Source: Hofstenia miamia
Lineage: Eukaryota; Xenacoelomorpha; Acoela
Direction of reading: 5' to 3'
Assembly: GCA_004352715.1 (NCBI GenBank)
Contig: SCFE01000005.1
Span: 2,343,946 to 2,407,945, forward strand
Length of the DNA: 64,000 nt
The notes beneath the pieces are model-generated. The model did no database searches and had not been told where the DNA came from. It saw only the letters and a program-made list of their open reading frames with translations. Positions 59,191 through 64,000 of this stretch are shown piece by piece. The position numbers were made by a program, and so were the translations under genes. How positions within the stretch are numbered: position 1 is the stretch's first letter; each line of letters starts with the position of its first letter.

Positions 59191-61470
59191 TCAAAGCTGG
59201 TCTACGTCGGAAAAAAAGTTTATAGTGGTGGCTGGTTGATTAAGTTGTGGGTATCGTCCAACAGTTTTAGTATTCTGGTATCTTCCCACGTTGTGTCTGC
59301 AATGTCTTCTTGTCTGCTTAGGAATGCTAGTTTCGATTTCGGTATTTTTGGATTTGTGGTAACGAATTTTTTCATGGACGGGGAGTTCCGTTTGATAAAC
59401 GCCTTTGTGGCCTTGTTCATGTATTTTTTTCACTACTTCCCATTTGTAATACTCCGTTAGTGCAATTTAGGTTGTGAGTTGTTTTCGCGGAGAGTTCTGG
59501 AGTCTGTCATTTTCCAGTTGTCTTTGGTAATAGTGGGTGGCCATAGAATCCATCGGTTATGTAGGATCTTTTAGGCGTCTCATGATCTGACATAGTATGA
59601 TGTCATTGCTTTGTGCAGTAGCAATTTCTGCTGCTGTGATCTCTTCTTTGATCAAGATTGATAGCTTTGGCTTGATGGGATGGCCGTTCCTGTTAGTCTG
59701 GTAATTGTTCGTATTGGCATTGAAGTATAAAGTGGAAATCTCTGGCTTCTCCTTTGGTATTGAGATCAGCGTTGGTGTGAAGTTTGCCTTTGCGATATTC
59801 TATTGTGAAGTGATAGTTGTTGAGGTATTCTATCCAGCGAGAGATTATATTAGAGCGCTCACCTGCATATATCTTTAGCCAGCAGAGGCTGCTGTTCTCA
59901 GTTTGGACTGTGAAGTTGTTTTCTCCAATGAGGAAGTGTCTGAAATTTTTTTAAGTGATTCTATGAGAGCCAACATTTCCAATTTTGTAGCGCTGTAATT
60001 AAATTCGCTTTGTTTCAATTGTCGACTGAACCATTGTATCAGTTTCTCTTGTACATCTTGGAATTGGCTGAGCGTTGCTCCAATGGCGACAGTGCTAGCG
60101 TCGCAGTCCAGGATGTAGGGAGTGTTTGGTTTAGGAGTGTTGAGCGATTTGATTTTTTTCATGCTATCTTTGAGGGCATTGAGTTCTTCCTGATGTTGCC
60201 AGGTCCATTCAAATTCGTTTGGTTTTTTTAGAAGGTTTGATATATGAAACGTTTTTTCAGCAAGATTTGGTATGAACATATCCTTGATCGTTTTTGGAGG
60301 TTCTATCTCGTCGATCAATTGTTTGGCATTGTTTTTGATCGTGATGTTGCCTTGGGTGATATTTCTGCCAAGGAATACGACCTTATGTCTTGCTATGTTG
60401 CATTTTTTAGAATTGATACGTAGACCTGCATTGTAGAGAAGTTTCAATGTACTGTGCAGTTGGTCAGTGTGCTGTTAGATGTTGTTCGATACAATTAAGA
60501 TGTCGTCGATGTAGGCGGCTACTCCATCTACTAGTGTGCATTGATATTTTAACAGCACTTTCGTGACATATCTTTTGAATGCTGCTGGAGGCCATATAGA
60601 GCAATTTGAAGAGTCCGTATGGCGTAATAAATACCGTTTTTTCGATGTCTCGTTCTCTCATGAGCACTTGCCAATAGGCCTTGGATAGATCTAGTGTGGA
60701 AAATATTTTGTATTGCGCGGCATTGTAAAGGATATCGTCTACACGTAGTAGGGGATATGCGTCTTTTTTAGTGATGTTGAGTTGGCGGAAGTTGATGCAC
60801 CTTGCTTGATAAAAACTGTTGGTGAAGCGTATGGACTGTGACTGCTGTGGTTGAGAAGCTCGGATATTTTTTTAGTGTACTCAGCTTGTATGTGGCGGGT
60901 ACTCTTCTACATGCTTGTATTGGTTTGTCTGATGTTGTATCAATGCAATGTTGGACTCCAACAGCTTTACCAACGCTGATTTCTTTATTATTGAATACTG
61001 CTGCATTCTTTTTTAGGATGTTGCTTATCATTTTTCGATCCTCCGGTTGTAAGTGAGGGTGAGACTCTGCAGTTAGGAAGGGAACGTTGAGTTCAGCGCT
61101 CGCCGTGGCTGCATCCGATGAGATTAGGATGGATTTGTTTTTGGTAACGTATTTTTCCAAAGGTATGCCTGTAATTGTGATTATGTTTGTTTTTCAAATT
61201 CACTGGTCTATTCAAGTTGTTTAATATAGCTGTAGAGCCATAGTTGTCATTGATGAAGGCGACGTTGTTCAACACTGTTACTTGAGTGTTACGGATGCCG
61301 TACATATTGGTAATGACTACTTCGCCGGTGAAGGATTTGTTTAATACAATCTTCATTAATCACCAATGAAAGGGTTCAAGTCTTAAATTGTCGACTAGAG
61401 AGAATTCACAAGCATGTGTGCCCTTCGTGGCGAGTGATACGGAGACATTTTTATCTTCTTTAATTGTCAG
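59190..61470 (-). mobile_element. Ty3/gypsy-like retrotransposon pol, broken, no integrase seen
   Basis: Reading on the minus strand from 61450 to about 59700: a region after the protease with GSTAILNNLNRPVNL (about 61240-61200), the RT entry ILKKNAAVFNNKEI..HCIDTTSDKPIQ (about 61035-60930), the RT palm with FITPYGLFKLLYM (about 60635-60590) and YIDD at about 60502-60513, then LRINSKKCNIARHKVVFLGR (about 60425-60365). RNase H follows with LDCDASTVAIGATLSQ (about 60115-60065), FSRQLKQSEFNYSATKLEML (about 60025-59965) and RWIEYLNNYHFTIEYRKGK ending near 59790. At least five frame shifts or stops interrupt it. The roughly 600 bases between RNase H and the LTR-like region are too short for an integrase, and no HHCC or DDE motifs are seen. 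The 5' end breaks off in TA repeats at about 61480. Confidence 0.88.
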
Positions 61471-61479
61471 CGTTCTGTT

Positions 61480-61591
61480 GGAGTATATATATGTATATAT
61501 ATATGTATATATTTCTGTATATATGTGTATTTATTTCTGTGTATATATATGTTAATATATGTGTATAAATATGTACATATTTGTATATAAG

Positions 61592-61622
<31 letters not shown>

Positions 61623-61642
61623 ATATATATGTATATATATAT
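61480..61642. repeat. (TA)n/(TATG)n microsatellite
   Basis: Long imperfect TA/TG-rich tract between the gypsy-like fragment and the mariner repeat. Confidence 0.9.
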
Positions 61643-61863
61643 ACGAGGGAGAGTCAAAAAGTAATGATAATTTTATAAAAGAGTGACAATAATTTCAGAA
61701 TCTTGTATCCTGACAAAAAGTTTCTACACCATGATTTTCGTTAAATCATTAACATGATAAAGTAAGAGTTCAATAAAGTAAGAATCATTTCTCTACATAG
61801 TCTCCTTCACACATCAGACACTTTTTAAATTTTTTCGTTTACAAAGCAATTCCATTTGAACAT
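61643..61863 (-). mobile_element. Duplicated half of a mariner element
   Basis: Identical, as read, to 61878-62098, the C-terminal half of the element that follows; the offset is 235 bases. It begins with the same ACGAGGGAGAGTCAAAAAGT end and stops in the same place, just before a TA tract. It carries the same reading KKCLMCEGDYVEK on the minus strand. Confidence 0.88.
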
Positions 61864-61877
61864 ATATATATATATAT

Positions 61878-62321
61878 ACGAGGGAGAGTCAAAAAGTAAT
61901 GATAATTTTATAAAAGAGTGACAATAATTTCAGAATCTTGTATCCTGACAAAAAGTTTCTACACCATGATTTTCGTTAAATCATTAACATGATAAAGTAA
62001 GAGTTCAATAAAGTAAGAATCATTTCTCTACATAGTCTCCTTCACACATCAGACACTTTTTAAATTTTTTCGTTTACAAAGCAATTCCATTTGAACATAT
62101 ATATATTCAATTTTGGTGCTCTCCATTGATTGAACCTTATATAGCGTAAAACGCTAGACTTTGAATTGGTTTTAAGAGGCTGACAGCAGTGTAAGCAAAT
62201 TCAAACTCAGTTCAAATCACGGGTATGAATAGCTATTTCAAATAAGACAAAACTTGTTTTCCTTCTACTTAAATTTTTCAAATGGCATAGACATTATCAT
62301 TACTTTTTGACTCACCCTCGT
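61878..62321 (-). mobile_element. Internally deleted mariner transposon
   Basis: Inverted ends ACGAGGGAGAGTCAAAAAGT at 61878 and ACGAGGGTGAGTCAAAAAGT (complement) ending at about 62320 match over about 29 bases with one difference. The element sits in TA repeats, which fits mariner's TA target. On the minus strand the transposase start codon is at 62126-62124 (MESTKIE), and after about 20 bases a TATATAT tract replaces the body. The last codons KKCLMCEGDYVEK and a TGA stop follow (61990-62030 region). So promoter, start and stop regions remain, but the catalytic core is gone; it can move only if an active mariner supplies the enzyme. Confidence 0.9.
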
Positions 62322-62350
62322 ATATATATATATATATATTTATGTGTATA
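62322..62350. repeat. (TA)n microsatellite
   Basis: TA tract flanking the mariner right end. Confidence 0.9.
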
Positions 62351-62359
62351 TAATATAGC

Positions 62360-62590
62360 ATAATTTTATTGGTGATTTTTCTGGACTTGATATTAAAAGA
62401 AGAGGTAAATCAAATAATATTAAACCGAGACCTCTTGTTATAACTTTCAAGAATTCATGGGATCGTCGCAAAATATTAGCCAGTAGATATAAATTAGATG
62501 AAACAAATCTTTTTATCAAGCTATTTATGTCGTTCAGTGAATTAAATGCAGAAAAACGTCTTAAAATTGCGTTGGGATGTTAATAATTTT
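62360..62590 (+). mobile_element. LINE ORF1-like fragment
   Basis: The frame reads GLDIKRRGKSNNIKPRPLVI, TFKNSWDRRKILASRYKLDE and then FMSFSELNAEKRL. The pattern (RPRPLxVxF, DRRxIL, then a DxSxxER-like block) is typical of the RNA-binding ORF1 protein of CR1/Jockey-type LINEs. It could be the 5' part of one of the families above. It ends at stops near 62580. Confidence 0.55.
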
Positions 62591-63192
62591 GGAATAAACA
62601 AATCTGATCTTAAGATTCGAAATTTAAAACTCTTATAAGAATTATTATCTAAACGATAGCAAGGATTCAATTGAAATAATATACTCTAATGTATGCCTAA
62701 AGATTGAAACAATGAAAACGTCTGTTGATTAAAATTTTGATATTTTACTTCTAAGTATTGGGAATATTAGGAATATTTTTAAGAAGATTTCAATGAACAA
62801 CTTGCTAAATCTATATGCACCTTATATAGCTTCGTTGCTCAATTCATCCTTCAAATGTCCTGTAAGAGCAAGTGCTTGCTTAATACTCAAAATTTTTTCA
62901 CATTCTTCAGTTGCATGCTTGATTTGAGGTTATGACTCTTCCAATTATATAGCAATTATTGTTAAATCAAATTCAATGGATTGGTTAGAACGCTTCCGAC
63001 CTCCCAAGTACATCTGTTCCTATCCACTCCACACAATTGAATCATTTATTACTTTGAAATATTGATGTCAGCCATTAAAGTTTAAAAAACTATGTGAATA
63101 GAATCATTAGACAGTTGCTTTCTCGCCAAGATGAATATCGTGGTTTAGCCCATAATAGGATCATAATGTAAACCAAGGCCCAATATTTACTC
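62591..63192. other. Unassigned, possibly decayed LINE sequence
   Basis: Fragments continue in the + orientation after the ORF1-like piece, but no motif can be named with confidence. Confidence 0.35.
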
Positions 63193-63453
63193 TTAAGGCG
63201 ATTTCAATTCCGCAATGTAATTATGGCGCCAAGTGTTACATGTTAGTCTGAAATGACTGTTAGGGAACATAGGCTTCGCAATATTCATGCTTAAAATGTT
63301 TTCCTGCATTTTGAAAAAATTCACATTTGCCTGTTTTTGTGCATCGGATATAACAATATCAATGGTGTGCCATAAAACATTCTTTTTAAGGGTAGCTGCC
63401 ATGGCACCAAACAAGTTTTTTCCACGCTCTGGTTTTCTAAGATTGTTGTTTTT
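63193..63453 (-). CDS. Unassigned exon with a weak pinin-like segment
   Basis: On the minus strand an acceptor-like CAATCTTAG is followed by a frame reading KPERGKNLFGAMAATLKKNV, then ISDAQKQANVNFFKMQENIL, ending at a stop near 63193. A basic stretch before L/MFG and a TLxK motif is how the pinin/SDK/MemA domain of splicing-associated proteins begins. The similarity covers only about 45 residues and was judged by eye. No second exon was found in the window. Confidence 0.3.
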   Translation of the reverse strand, partial: KNNNLRKPERGKNLFGAMAATLKKNVLWHTIDIVISDAQKQANVNFFKMQENILSMNIAKPMFPNSHFRLTCNTWRHNYIAELKSP

Positions 63454-63479
63454 AGCTATACATCTCGGGTAGGGATCTT

Positions 63480-64000
63480 TAGTACAACTACTTTGTACTC
63501 AAAAGCCATCAATCTTTCAACCATTGAAATGTATTGCGCATTTCTGTTTTAAAGTCCCTTCAAAACTGCATTTCTAAATCAATTGTTTTTCCATCCCTTT
63601 ACAGGTTTCTATATACTTAAGCTGCATTTGGCAATGAGAGTGTCTAAAGCATTTGAGTTTTGCTCATTTGAGCTGTAGTAATTAGAATACCAAATAATTA
63701 ACATTTTAATGAGTCTATATACATACAAAAATAATGAATATTGTATTGAATGGGAAATCATAACATATCTTCATATTGTAAATCGATACACCTACAAAAA
63801 TTTGATTCAATTTTTTTATACACTCTTTTGCATTAAGTTTTGAATGTGTTTATAATATTTAATGGTTAATTAAAGAGTGTGATATGCTAAAATTGTGAAT
63901 AAAAATCATTTTACCAATGTATGAAAATCACATTTATTACTTATTTCATTCTTAAAATATTAAAAACACAACATATGGTTTGTTTTATAAGAGAAATCGG
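63480..64000. other. Unassigned AT-rich DNA at the window edge
   Basis: No gene, repeat family or RNA gene is recognised. Confidence 0.4.

Noticed and set aside
1-64000. CRISPR arrays, phage or bacterial operons
   Set aside because: No regularly spaced repeats with unique spacers, no ribosome binding sites or operon structure; genes have spliceosomal introns.

Overview
The window is nuclear DNA from an AT-rich, intron-containing invertebrate animal. Host genes are split into exons with GT-AG introns as short as 40 to 47 nt, one of them is an animal-type GFI1/Senseless zinc-finger gene, and most of the rest is transposon-derived. The phylum cannot be settled from the sequence. The assembly is a draft: four runs of N sit inside (TA)n or poly-C tracts, and four single-N joins are each flanked by duplicated sequence.

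Three host genes can be supported. (1) A complete nine-exon long-form tRNase Z (ELAC2) runs from 517 to 9314 on the + strand. Its exons add up to an uninterrupted 738-residue frame with all metal-binding motifs. Its sixth intron carries dead Tc1-like and piggyBac-like transposons. (2) A GFI1/Senseless-type transcription factor has its four zinc fingers in two exons (42076 to 42984) joined by a GC-AG intron. Two phase-compatible upstream exons (about 38964 to 39897) probably belong to it. (3) An AGC-family protein kinase runs from 51773 to 57723. Its invariant catalytic-loop lysine is replaced by cysteine and the exon for subdomain XI is missing, apparently at an assembly join. A weak pinin-like exon lies near the right edge on the minus strand.

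Layout: 0 to 9.3 kb tRNase Z; 9.3 to 14.6 kb intergenic DNA with LINE 3' ends and tandem repeats; 14.8 to 31.9 kb a dense field of non-LTR retrotransposons (at least three families), one hAT transposase and nested MITEs; 32 to 38.8 kb mostly unassigned AT-rich DNA with two hAT-type remnants; 38.9 to 43 kb the zinc-finger gene; 43 to 49.3 kb unassigned; 49.3 to 51.5 kb a BED-finger hAT element with intact 8-bp target duplications; 51.8 to 57.7 kb the kinase, with a 2.1-kb hAT-type element in its first intron; 58.2 to 61.5 kb a MITE and a Ty3/gypsy-like element on the minus strand; 61.6 to 62.3 kb an internally deleted mariner; then a LINE ORF1-like fragment.

No bacterial-type system, CRISPR array, rRNA or tRNA gene is present. 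The most informative features are the transposon nestings with exact target-site duplications, the odd kinase, and the GC-AG intron in the GFI1-type gene. No wholly new biological system can be demonstrated here. All identifications come from reading motifs by eye; no database search was run.
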